Source of the DNA: Sphagnum compactum | Lineage: Eukaryota > Bryophyta > Sphagnopsida > Sphagnales | Assembly (NCBI GenBank): GCA_965153455.1 | Contig: OZ234493.1 | Location: 11,212,213 to 11,276,212 of the forward strand | Direction of reading: 5' to 3' | DNA: 64,000 nt | In this document: positions 24,842 to 35,207 of the stretch, one piece after another | Layout: every line of letters begins with the position of its first letter | How positions within the stretch are numbered: position 1 is the stretch's first letter | Notes under the pieces: model-generated | The model's input: only the letters and a program-made list of their open reading frames with translations | Databases searched by the model: none | What the model was told of the DNA's origin: nothing | Made by a program: the position numbers and the translations under genes

Positions 24842-27622
24842 TTACATCAACTGTGGTGGATCATCATTTTCATTTGTGACTAGCAATGGAATGAAGCCTT
24901 TGCCCACAATAATTTCAATAAGTTGCACCCGAAACCACCCATCTTCAATAGGGGTGCTATGGTGGAAACATGTCTGCCCACCAATCCTTGATATCATACA
25001 TGTTGCAATGATGTCTTCTTTGGTAGGATTTATCAATGCAACTGAGTCCCCTATTTGAAACTGCACACCCAGATCAACATGTTCACTATTTCTACAATAT
25101 ATTTGGATCAAGGCATAGTTATAAAATTTAGCCTTTTGTGACTATTCTAACTATATCCTTGCCACACATAGTAACAACTTTTTCAAATCTCACTTCTTCT
25201 TGTGTGTGTGTCACCTTACATGCACCAAATCGGGCCCGAATGTTAACACCAACTTGCACTGTAAGCATGGTCTTCTTCTTTTTAGCCTAAGATCCACCCA
25301 AATCCCCCCCCCCCCCAAATTCCTTCATTCCAACATATTTGTCAATGTTGACTATTGTCTAGTTTTGGCATGCCACACCATTTTATTATAGTGATGTCTA
25401 ATTCTCTCAATGAAGGAAAGTTCAAATGTGCACCTTTGCAATATGGCCAATATCTCCATGTCTAGTTCTACCTTTGTCTTCAATGGCATGCCCTTCCAAA
25501 AGTCTAGTAGGTTTTATGGATGGTTGCATTTCTATAGGGCATTCAATACCATGCCCCTCCCCAAGCTTTGTACACTTTGTGGTTGTCTACACTTCTACGG
25601 TGTGTGTGGCAAGTTCAGTAGTTCCTACAACGCCTCCTTGACTTGTCAAACTTGCACCTAACACTCTTGCATTTGACTGTGCTAACAATTTTGTCATGAA
25701 CAACTCCACATGAGCATTCAATTTTTCAATTCCCTGAGCATTTGAGTTGCATGCCTCTAAGATTTTCGGTAACTTTGTTTCAATTACTACAATTCGTGAA
25801 AAGAGAATGGTTGAACTGGAATCCTGCCAGATTTGCATGCATTCCCCAATATAATTACAACCTAGTTCAACAAACATCATTGATTATGTAGCACCATCAT
25901 GGCCATGGCAAAATGTAGCCTTCAACACACAAAGAACCAACCTAGGACCATTGCTACATTCAAAGTCTTCAATGTCAAGGTTTGTGCTAACACTATTGCA
26001 CACATGATTACATCAATCCAATCCATTGCTTACTATGGTCAAGTTCTTTTTCATTTTAAACAAAGAATTTGCAATGGAGTATATGGGCACAAAAAGAATC
26101 TAGAATTAGACAATGATCAAGATTGTAAAAAGCATGGCAATTTGGGGGTTTTTGTCACCATTCTTTTGGATTTAAAACAAAAAACCTTTAATATAGAGCA
26201 AACCTTGTAATGCAAGATTGTAAGGATGACCAACATTTCAATCAAGTTTACCAAGATTTGCTTGTAATATACCTAAGTTGATGACAATTGTAGTTGAATG
26301 AAAATGCACTTACCTATGTCTGTTTATAAATTTGTGGGTTTGGAAACATTCATCCATTGAACCATAATTCAAAGATTGTTTGCAATTTATCCCTTAATAC
26401 AACTACAAGGATGTATCCATATGCATTTGTGGGAACTCACTGGGTTTCCATTTGTGCCAATTAAGGCTAGCTCTGCAGGTGCCACCTCAGATAATGATGG
26501 GCTTCGACACGCAAGCTTTTTCTACAACCCAAAAAAATGCATCCATAGAGCTCTAGGGGTAGGGAATTATATCTTCTATTATTCATATGCTTATTGTCAA
26601 CAATTTATACACATTTTCAAAGACAAAAATATCAAGTTTAAACAAACACATACCAATTTGGCTTCAATAGTAGCTTTTCCACCATGACCATATTTGCTTA
26701 ATTTTGTGACTGCGCCTCTTGCACCTATTAGTTGGGAGGTCTTTTTTTGTGTGTTGCATTTTTCCCAATATTTAACAAGTGTTACCGATTGGTCTGCATC
26801 CACACCAAGAGGGCATCCAGTTTGCCCATCCTTTTGATATCGTTTTTTAAAATGGGATCTTTTAGACTTCATGAATCATTTGACACAATCCCTAAAGTTG
26901 CGAGCACTAAACTCGTGATGGATATATTCAAATAAATTATCAAGTTGATTGCAGAGCTCAACCATGTCCACAAGGTTTTGTTCACCCACTTTAACAACAA
27001 CCATATTTAGGATACGAGGTGCAAGACCCTGCATTGCATTATCCCATTCATTTTTACCATCGCATGACCCATCAATTTTGCCATGCTTTGTCACCTCCAC
27101 TTTGTGAGGTGGCAATCCTTTCCTCTTCCGCTCTTCTACTTCAAATTCTATGGTCTTTTTTGCCACCTGTTGTTGTGTTTTAATGTTAGCCTTTGACCTA
27201 TTAGATGGTTCTTGCAACTCCTCCCTGGTTGCAGGCAATTTTGCCCCTTGAGTGTTAGTTTCACCTACACCAAACCTACTAGCCCATCCAACCTATATGG
27301 AACCCCTACAACAACCACTAAGCCCATCCCAATTTGCATGGCAGTGGTGGTTTGTTGCCATCCCTTCACAATAGTTATTCCACTGTCCTTGGTAGCCGGC
27401 AGCCCACTGCCCTTGGTGCTTACAGTGCCCATATGGTGGTGGTGGGCAGTTTGATTGTCCCCCTACCCATTGCCCTATGTGTCCATAGTGCCCAAGTTGT
27501 GGCATACACTCTGCTTGTTTATCAACTAATTTCCATTGTTGCCCACCATATCCTAGAGGTGGCCCACCTTGTGCGTTAGGCCTACAATATTCTTCTGCAT
27601 GCTGTGGAGTGCAACCTTCCAC
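24842..27622 (-). pseudogene. Decayed CACTA (En/Spm, Ptta-type) transposase-associated gene
   Basis: One minus-strand reading frame runs from 27622 to 26597, broken only by stops at 27293-27295 and 26876-26878. It starts with a Gly/Gln/His/Pro-rich low-complexity part. A middle section follows (LAPRILNMVVVKVGEQN, ELCNQLDNLFEYIHHEF, NFRDCVK). After the second stop, in the same frame, come MKSKRSHFKKRYQ, VTLVKYWEKCNTQKK, GARGAVTKL and GGKATIEAKL, which fits the plant Ptta/En/Spm transposase family (PF03004). The AKL is followed by a good splice donor (GTATGTG). Further left, 25880-25587 and 25111-24842 carry C-terminal-like parts, the latter with QIGDSVALINPTKEDII and NDDPPQLM. The 5'-CACTA termini were not found. 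The gene is probably non-functional. Confidence 0.6.
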
Positions 27623-27789
27623 CCCCCTTTGACCATGTTGTGAAGGACTAATTGTACAACCTTTCTTTGAATTTGCTCTCTACTTTCAATCATGGTACTT
27701 GATCCCATGTCAGTAATTTGAAAACATATGTATCCTACACCTAGGCAACTTCCAATAATCAAGACATTCAATAAATAAGAAACAAACAT

Positions 27790-30700
27790 GGATTCATAGT
27801 ATTGGAAATAAAAGTTGGCATCAATTGTGCCGCTGTAATTTTATAAGTAAAACCTACCTCGCTGAAGAATGGTTATTTCTCTGTCCTTACCCCATTATAT
27901 TGACATTAGTAATCCCCAAGCATTTCCTATGTTATTATTAAACACATAACCAATCTTTGGCCAAAACGCAAAACATTTTATTTGGATTAAACCAAGATTG
28001 AAGTATGAGACTAATTGTGAACTAATGAACATGCTACAGACCTAGAATCATGTTGCTATTTTAGGCCTTCCAACTGCAAACATTCCACAACCAAACTCAA
28101 AACAAGGCATAGAAAAATAAACAACAATCCCAACATGCTATAGCCCATTGGGTGTCAAATTTTTCAGCCCTCATCAGCAAACTTGTCAACAATATAACAC
28201 TCCCATACATGACTCAAAGAATGTATGGGAGTGCTAAAATTGAATGTGATTTCCCTCACTGGGCAAAACCATAGAACAAACTGAAATGGTCCTACAGACA
28301 TTTAGTGATATAATGTGGATCCATTGGTTTATTCCATTCAAAAACCCACACCATTTTCTGATCTACTAGGAGAGTGCAAGAAATAAATGGTCTTTTAATC
28401 CTCATCGTACCTAATGACTATTCAAATAGGGTAGTGATCTCTTGAGAGTTTCATCCCTAAGCAGCCAAGAGGGACAAAACATTAATGTGAAACCCTAAGT
28501 TTTGACATGGGGTGCAAGTTAAATGTTGTTCATTACCACAAAAAAAATTCCATTTCTTGTAATGTTGATAACATATATACATTTTGTAATCATTGCATGA
28601 AAACACATAATCATTTGCCGTGTGGAATGAAGGTAAGAACATTGGGACAAACTAATGGCAAAAAATTCTTGCAAAACCAAGGCACAAAATATATAAGATT
28701 GCAATCATCTAGATGCTCATGGTTAGGGAATAAGTAAACAGTCTTGACTGGTTAGTAAATATTTAAAAGTGAATTGGTAGTTAATTATAAATTATTTATG
28801 AATGAACTATGAATGAACTACAAGTTAATTATGAATGGACTATGAGTGGATTATGAATATAATAGATGAAAATCCATGTAAATGAACTCCATTTATCATG
28901 TGGCCATGTCCAATATTGACATCTATGACAATATAGAAATAAAGTCATATAAGGTCATAACAATTCATCCCCCAATCAAACTTTAATTACTTTTTATGCC
29001 ACTTATTTTTTATTATTGTGATGTTTAACCAAGTTCTTGGAAAATTAACCTTTTATTGACATGATCATTTATAATATAAATATTAATTCCCTCATTAATT
29101 GGGTTTTATTAAATAATTATTATCCTAGTGACCCTTGCACATTTTTGTTTTTAGTTGATTTGTTCGTGTTGTGGAGAAATCATTTTCATGATTATAATTA
29201 AGTTGTTAAAATTTGCGTCAATGATGTGTACAATCCATTGTTCTTTTGCGTACTTCGTGTTTCATTGAGGTTTTTTAATCAAATGTGAGTTGGAATATTG
29301 AAGCTGCCAATTTTCATTTAAAAAAAAACACCAAGGCAAAAACATCATGTGTTCCCTTTTACATCCACAAGTTAAAACTAATCGTTACAAAATAACAATG
29401 TATCAATTAAAGTAAGACATATTCTTGTTTCATCTTCTCCACTAAATTAACAAAAAATTGTTGTGAAAACATTTCTTGATGGAAACACAACTCTTGGACA
29501 TAAATGCATTATAAGACACTTCAACCAAATGCTCTCCACAAATTGAATGGGAAGATGGTTTTTGCCAACCAAAAGCGCAGGTCTTGCAAAAATTGTTTTT
29601 GTTGCATAGCATCCTTTTTGTAAGGATCTTATGCACCAAAAAATTCTAATATTTCAAAACTAAACACATTAGGTCATTTTTTTGCAAGTTGTCTTTCCAA
29701 TACAACTTTTAATGGAGAGTTTACTTCATCCTCAAAAAGAATTTGCAAGCACAACATAATCTACATCTACATGTTTTTAAAGAGTTGTTATACCATTTTT
29801 GAATAATATGTTGTAATTCCTCTCCTTTCTTTTATTTTTGGATTAAAAGGGACAATATTACCAACAAATCATATAATGCATGACCTAAGGTTTTCTTCCA
29901 TCAACAATGTTATTTTCATTTACAATATAATATGAACAACACAATGGGTTAAGTGTTTTTTGGGTTTTTAAAAAAAAACATTTGACCTACAAATCACTTA
30001 AACATTTACAAACATCCAAAATCATTTACATTGAAGCATTTTCAAGCAATTACAAAAGAGTTCACTTCTAATCATGGCAAAAAAAAACCAATAAAAGAAT
30101 GAGAACTTGTTTTTCCAAAGCTTTGTCCAAAAATCCTTGCAAAAGAACAAATTAAAAAAAAAAACAAAAAGAAATAACAAAGAAAAAAAGGAAGGTAAAT
30201 AACCAAAAAAATGAATCTAGAAAAAAAAAACCCATATAAATGTTTTGAAAAAAAAAAGAAAAAAAGAAAAAAAGGAAGATAAACTTATTACCTCCACCAA
30301 CATGGAGCTTGTTATTTCCAGCTTCCTTTAAACTTGCAGCCTCAAAGCTCTAGCACCCCAAACCGCTTGTGCTAAGCTCCAAAACCTAAAAAAAAGGTGT
30401 TAATACATGTTTAAACATGGTGAAACACAAGGAACAAAGAAACATAGGAACAACAAAACACAAGGGTGTAGCAAAGTAACAAGGAGCAAAAAGGTACTTG
30501 GTATTTGACTTCAAGTGAAACAAGTTAGAAAATGCAATGAAGCATGTAGAAATAGCAAAGCATGCAAGAACAATGAAACACAAGAGTAACAAAACATAAG
30601 AATAATGAAGCACAAGGAGCACAAAATATAAGAGTAGTTAAGCTATAAAACATAAATAAATATAAAATGGGGCCAAGTTGTAACTTGGCCCTATTTTGTA

Positions 30701-30843
30701 GATTAACAAAAAGCTTATTCGTGAAGCTCTTGCTCTTTTCAACTTGCTGTTGAAAAGACGTCATGCACCACCTAAAGCCTAAACCTAAAATAAATCTAAC
30801 TAAACCTTAAAACATAAACCTAATTAAACACACAAAAAATTAG
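27790..30843. other. AT-rich intergenic DNA, no gene seen
   Basis: The stretch contains short degenerate repeats such as 'gaatgaactatgaatgaactac' (28797-28860) and A/C-rich repeats around 'aacaatgaaacacaagagtaac' (30415-30640). No recognisable gene is present on either strand. Confidence 0.5.
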
Positions 30844-31250
30844 TGCCTAAGCTACTTTAATACCTTGAAAGGTTATCAAGAAAGGTGTTTGAAATACCCT
30901 TTGAAATTTTTAAAAAGTCAATTTTCATTTGGGTGAAAATCAATGGGTAGGTTTTAAAAAGGTTATCACTTAAAGTGATAACCATCAATTTTCATTTTGA
31001 AAACCGTACAAAAAACCTTAAAGGTTCTCACCAAAAAAATGTTGAAAGGAAAATTGGTGCCTAGGCCATTTTAATACCTTGAAAGGTTATCAATAGTGGT
31101 GTTTGAAATACCCTTTGAAGTTTTCCAAAAGCCAACTTTCACTTGGGTGAAAATCAATGGATAGGTTTTCAAAGAGGTTATCACCTTAAAATAACCATCA
31201 ATGTTCATTTTGAAAACCTGATTGAAAACCATAAAAGTTCTCAGTAAAAA
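30844..31250. repeat. Two-copy direct duplication, 214 bp unit
   Basis: The unit beginning 'tgccta(a/g)g(c/)..ttttaataccttgaaaggttatcaa' starts at 30844 and again at 31058. Shared internal phrases include 'gtgtttgaaataccctttgaa', 'gggtgaaaatcaatgg.taggtttt' and 'ccatcaat.ttcattttgaaaacc'. Copy one contains the palindrome at 30961-30983. In copy two that palindrome is partly lost. Confidence 0.85.
30961..30983. repeat. Perfect palindrome with 11-bp arms
   Basis: GGTTATCACTT and AAGTGATAACC are exact complements around a single central A. It lies inside the first copy of the 214-bp duplication. Its role is unknown. Confidence 0.9.
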
Positions 31251-32493
31251 GCTGATAATTGCTAAATATTATTACATACCAATGTTGAAAGGACATTTGG
31301 TTTCTAGTGTTAAATCCAAGGGTTCAACATTCGATTCTTCTGACTCAAAAACAAAAATAACACCCTTTCGTCAAAACCATCACAAGAATTGAAACCATCA
31401 ACTAGCCTTTTGTTAAGTTCAAAGCAAAATTGAAACCATGAAAAAATATTTTGGAACATAGGGTTAAGTTCTTTAAGTAGACAAATGATTTTTTTGAAAA
31501 GTTTACAAGTGGACTAAAATTTATACTTGAATATGAATTTTAAATAATTGTTCAACCCCATACGTATATAATCATTGGTTTTAATTTGTTATAAAACTTT
31601 GTACATAAAGCATTTTGGAAAAAGATCCTTTGCATTTGGATTGCAATATAAGGAATCTTGTCCATTCCAATCCATGCGTTTGTGACTTGTGTCCAAATCA
31701 ACCATTTTTGTGACTATAAATGTGACTATCCTCCATGACGCCTAGTAAAAACAACTTGTAGTCGCATAAACGACTACAAAGTGGTTTGCAGTTTCATATG
31801 CAATTTAGACTTGTGATTAAATTTGTTGATTTCAATGAAAATGAAAATGAAAAGTACATTTATATCATCCATCTTTAATGGCATCCCAAAATAGATGAAA
31901 ATGTAGTTATTCTTGTAATTGGAAAATGGTTCATATGCCATTGGACACCAAATGGCATCATTTTAACTATAAATATTTGTGACTATAAATCCTAGTTGCA
32001 AATGTACATGAAATTAAATGTGAAAAAAATATGAATTGCTTAGGGAAATTGTTGGATTTGCTAGTTTAAATTTTTTCCCTTAATATTCTTCAATGAACTA
32101 ACCATTAAATTTGTAGTAGGGATTGGTGGGTTTGCGAAAATTAGGAGCCATGGAAATTCATGATAGAAATGGACCATTTTGAAATTCCTAAAATTATAAA
32201 GTTCTTCATAATTTGAAGATAGGTGTGAAAAGTACACATATTAGAGCATCCATTGATGGATGAAAACATATTATTTTTGCAATTAGTCATGTAGAGAAAT
32301 GGTTAATAAGTAGCAAATAGTAAATAGGGCTAGGTAATAGGTAGTAGGTATTAGGTAATATGTAAGTAGGCTAATTAGTAATACGTATTTTATTGTGTTG
32401 AATGAAATAATGTATGTTTAATTAATTAATTACGTTAGTTAATTAATCAATTATAAGTTGTAAGTTGTAAGGTAATATATAATAAGCAAGATG
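31251..32493. other. AT-rich intergenic DNA with TAGG-type runs
   Basis: No gene is recognised. Bases 32290-32400 hold degenerate 'taggtaataggtagtagg' repeats of the same type as at 9.9 kb and 62.6 kb. Confidence 0.5.
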
Positions 32494-32495
32494 TA

Positions 32496-33017
32496 CAGTA
32501 GAACCTCTATAATTTTATCACCTAGGGACCGGCAGCCAGTGATAAAGTTTGAGAGGTTATAAGTTATGGGAGAGTTTGGAACTGTGAGGCTGCAGGCTGC
32601 TCTTTTTTTCCCATTTTCTTTGCATTTTTGATCATCAAGGCAACCCGTTTTTGGTAGAGAAAAAGGATGAAAAACATCTGAAGTCCAGCACTTTTTTTCC
32701 GAACCTGCTTGTAACCGGAGTATTGTCCCTCCAGCGCGCTTCACACTTTGCCCTAAACTAGATACACGGTACAGATATGACAGAGTACGCCATCTCCACC
32801 AGAATAGTCTTAAACAGAGGCCTATCACTAGCTATTTCCACCATAACTGATCGAGAAATAAACGAATTATAAAATTATAAAATTGTCGGGAAAGAGGAAA
32901 AGTGATAAGTTATAAGAATATAAAATTTTTGCCTGGTCCCATTGATGGACCGGGCCGGAGTGATAAAATTTGAGAGGTTATAAAATTTGGGGGGATCAGT
33001 TTATAGAGGTTCTCCTG
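32496..33017. mobile_element. 522-bp Emigrant/pogo-like MITE with TA target-site duplication
   Basis: The left end CAGTAGAACCTCTATAAT and the inverted right end CAGGAGAACCTCTATAAA agree at 20 of the first 24 positions. The ends are flanked by TA (32494-32495 and 33018-33019). The CAGTA.AACCTCTATAA terminus with TA duplication is typical of plant Emigrant-type MITEs derived from pogo/Tigger (Tc1/mariner) transposons. Subterminal copies of 'agtgataaa.tttgagaggttataa' occur near both ends (about 32538 and 32960). No transposase frame is present, so mobility would need a transposase supplied in trans. Confidence 0.88.
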
Positions 33018-33242
33018 TATGTATGTGGGTTAAATAGTAGGTATTTTATCACGTTGATATGGTAGATATAGGTCCAATCTGTTCAACATAAACCAATCAT
33101 GCCCCAACTGAGTTGTCCTACCAACCTAAGTTGGCATGCTTGATTTTGAGTAGCACATAATTCAATACATTACAAGATATACGTGAGACAAAAAAAATTT
33201 CAAGGATGTCGATCTAATTATCTTCTTGTTCAAAACATATTT

Positions 33243-33362
33243 TCAAGCTTTATGTACTTCTGTTGTATCACCATCTCCCTCCTCTACATCACTATATTCC
33301 CTCGGCCGTTTCGACGACCTGGCGACCACCTCCTCTACTTGCTCCTCCAGAATCAATTCCAT
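33243..33362 (-). CDS. Possible small ORF, 39 aa, unknown
   Basis: ATG at 33362 opens a 39-codon frame ending in TGA at 33243. The peptide is charged, with EEQVEEVV, a basic SSKRPR run that could act as a nuclear signal, then YSDVEEGDGD. Upstream on the same strand lie a CT-rich stretch (33537-33553) and a TATATAAAC box (33753-33761), as in a plant promoter and 5' leader. The frame could be an N-terminal exon left after truncation, since the MITE lies only about 220 bases beyond its end. It could also be chance. No family is recognised. Confidence 0.25.
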   Translation of the reverse strand: MELILEEQVEEVVARSSKRPREYSDVEEGDGDTTEVHKA

Positions 33363-33621
33363 ACCACCCAAAACCAAAAGAAAAACAACACTACCCCCAC
33401 CCCCAAAAACCCAAAACTCCCCGCAACAAAAGCACTACTCGCTTGGCAAGAGAACCGAGACCTAAAACAAGAGCTTGGCAATCGAAACTACAGAAAAATA
33501 AATGAAGGCAGATAGAGACCAAGATTCAACAGCAAAGAGAGAGAGAGAGAGAGGAAAGAGGATAAGAAGATGGGAAAATGCAGATTGATGAGAGACAACA
33601 CAAGTAAGAATGAGAAAAACG

Positions 33622-33697
33622 ATGGAGCAATGGAAGGAGATCTTTGTTCTTTGCTTCTTGTATCTTCTTCTTCTTGCCTCTTCAGCAGCAGCGTACT
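33622..33697 (+). CDS. Possible first exon encoding a signal peptide
   Basis: ATG at 33622 begins MEQWKEIFVLCFLYLLLLAS, then SAAAY. This looks like a secretory signal with an Ala-X-Ala cleavage site. The exon would end at 33697 in front of a strong donor (T|GTGAGTAATG). No convincing second exon was found, although Cys-containing frames with stops occur at 33850-34020. The CTT repeats that supply the Leu/Phe run can arise without coding, and the opposite strand here looks like a leader of its own. Treat as a hypothesis only. Confidence 0.22.
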
Positions 33698-33752
33698 GTG
33701 AGTAATGTTCTTCTTCGATGAATGATGGTGAACTTGGAGGGGATGCTGTGGA

Positions 33753-33761
33753 GTTTATATA
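33753..33761 (-). promoter_or_regulatory. TATA-box-like element
   Basis: On the minus strand the bases read TATATAAAC, close to the plant TATA consensus. A CT-rich leader-like region lies about 200 bases downstream on that strand. On the plus strand the same site reads TATATAAGA, so direction is not settled. Confidence 0.4.
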
Positions 33762-33762
33762 A

Positions 33763-35207
33763 GAGAAGGGGGGGGGAAAAAAAAAACAAAAAACTGGTAA
33801 CTACTGAGCGCTTCCACTGTCATCTGTCGACTTTTTCTGTGAATGGGTGTCAGGTATCTGTCGCGGATGTCGCGGGAGTGGCCCCAACTGCGCCGAATCC
33901 TGCACCAAAATCTTCTTCGTGTCATCAAAGTCGCTGGCCGCGATCTAGCGAGCAAGCACCCCTCCTGCAATAACAGTTGCAGCCGCCTAGTGGCCCACAC
34001 GCAACAACTACTGCTGAATTATTTTTCTGACACTAATTAGATTTTTTTATTTTTTTCAGCAACATTGAAAAGCGATCGATCGCGCGCACACACTCGAATA
34101 GCATAAATTTTGCGAGCGCACCATAATTTTTGAAAAAAAAATCTTCTCGACAATTCTCGAAGGAACAACGACCAACAACTTTCTCGACCACGCTTTTCCA
34201 GCGCCACTACTGAAACCCTAAACCGCCCTTTTCTTTACCCTAAACTCCCATTTCTTTTACTTTGAACTCCCTTTTGTCTACCTTACACCTTTTTCTTTAC
34301 CCTACATCGTTTTCTTTATCCCTTCACCTTTGCTTTTCCCTGCAAACTGGACATATGTACATAGCATAGGTACTTACCTACCTACTTACCTACCTACCTA
34401 CCTACCTAGTTACCTACCTACATGCAAGGCTGCAAGTAAGTTTCCACAGAATAGGATAGGTACTTAATTATAGACCCCTATCCTAGTCAGTAAGGACTGT
34501 GTACACAACTTCTTTTTCGTTTCTTTTCAAAAATTAATTTCTTTACACCATACCCTTTTCTTTTTCCTGCAAACTGGACATAGGTTATATAGGCATAGGT
34601 ACCTACCTACAAGACTACATCTAGGAGTCTACATAACAGGATATAGGTAGCTAATTATAGATCCCTATCCTAGTTAGTATGGACTTTCTTTTTGTTTTTT
34701 TGTTTTTTGGGTTTTTGTTTTTTTTCTGTTCAAATACCACCACCCCCCCCCCCTCTGCCACCCCACATTCTATATCGGTGGCCCGTCACCTACTACCACA
34801 ACTAAATTTGTGGAATGGATTTTATAATTAGTTGGGCTCTTTGGGAGCATCTGATTGGTCCATACACTAAAAATAGCTGAACCCAAGATGGGTCTTGTGG
34901 GGGTGCATGGGGTTCACGCTTTCTAAACCTTATCTCCAAATCTGGCTAAATCATCTTATAGATTTGGCTACATACTAAATATGGAAATCGGAAAAAGAAA
35001 AAAAGAAAAAAACCCAGAATTGTTCTATATTCTTGGCTACCTACTGGAAATTATCATAAAATTCTGGCGATTTGGGGAAAAAAAAATCTTCGAAATCTGG
35101 CTAAAATCTGACGCCGTTGTGGGCATTTGCCGCATTTGACGCTTTGTTTGTTACAAGTTTTGCTGCCGCTGCCGCTGTTGTTGTTGTTGTTGTTCCAGAG
35201 TAGTGCA
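33763..35207. other. Intergenic DNA upstream of the MpaB-like gene
   Basis: The stretch contains a telo-box AAACCCTAA at 34213-34221, C-runs near 34740 and the duplicated block described separately. The last 200 bases before the ATG at 35208 are AT-rich with no clear TATA box in a standard position. No other gene is seen. Confidence 0.45.
34339..34685. repeat. Direct duplication with CCTA tracts
   Basis: A block beginning 'cctgcaaactggacata' and ending 'cctatcctag(t)(c/t)agta.ggact' occurs at 34339-34498 and again at 34566-34685. Both copies hold TACCTACC tracts in the middle. The first is longer because its CCTA tract is expanded (34366-34420). Confidence 0.85.

Noticed and set aside
32451-32828. 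A 125-codon minus-strand frame inside the MITE
   Set aside because: No transposase motif such as a DDE or DDD triad is visible, and the element is too short to carry a transposase.
35127-35207. In-frame upstream extension of the MpaB-like gene with a Leu-rich segment
   Set aside because: It would need a TTG start. The first ATG at 35208 already gives a natural N-terminus with its own membrane anchor.
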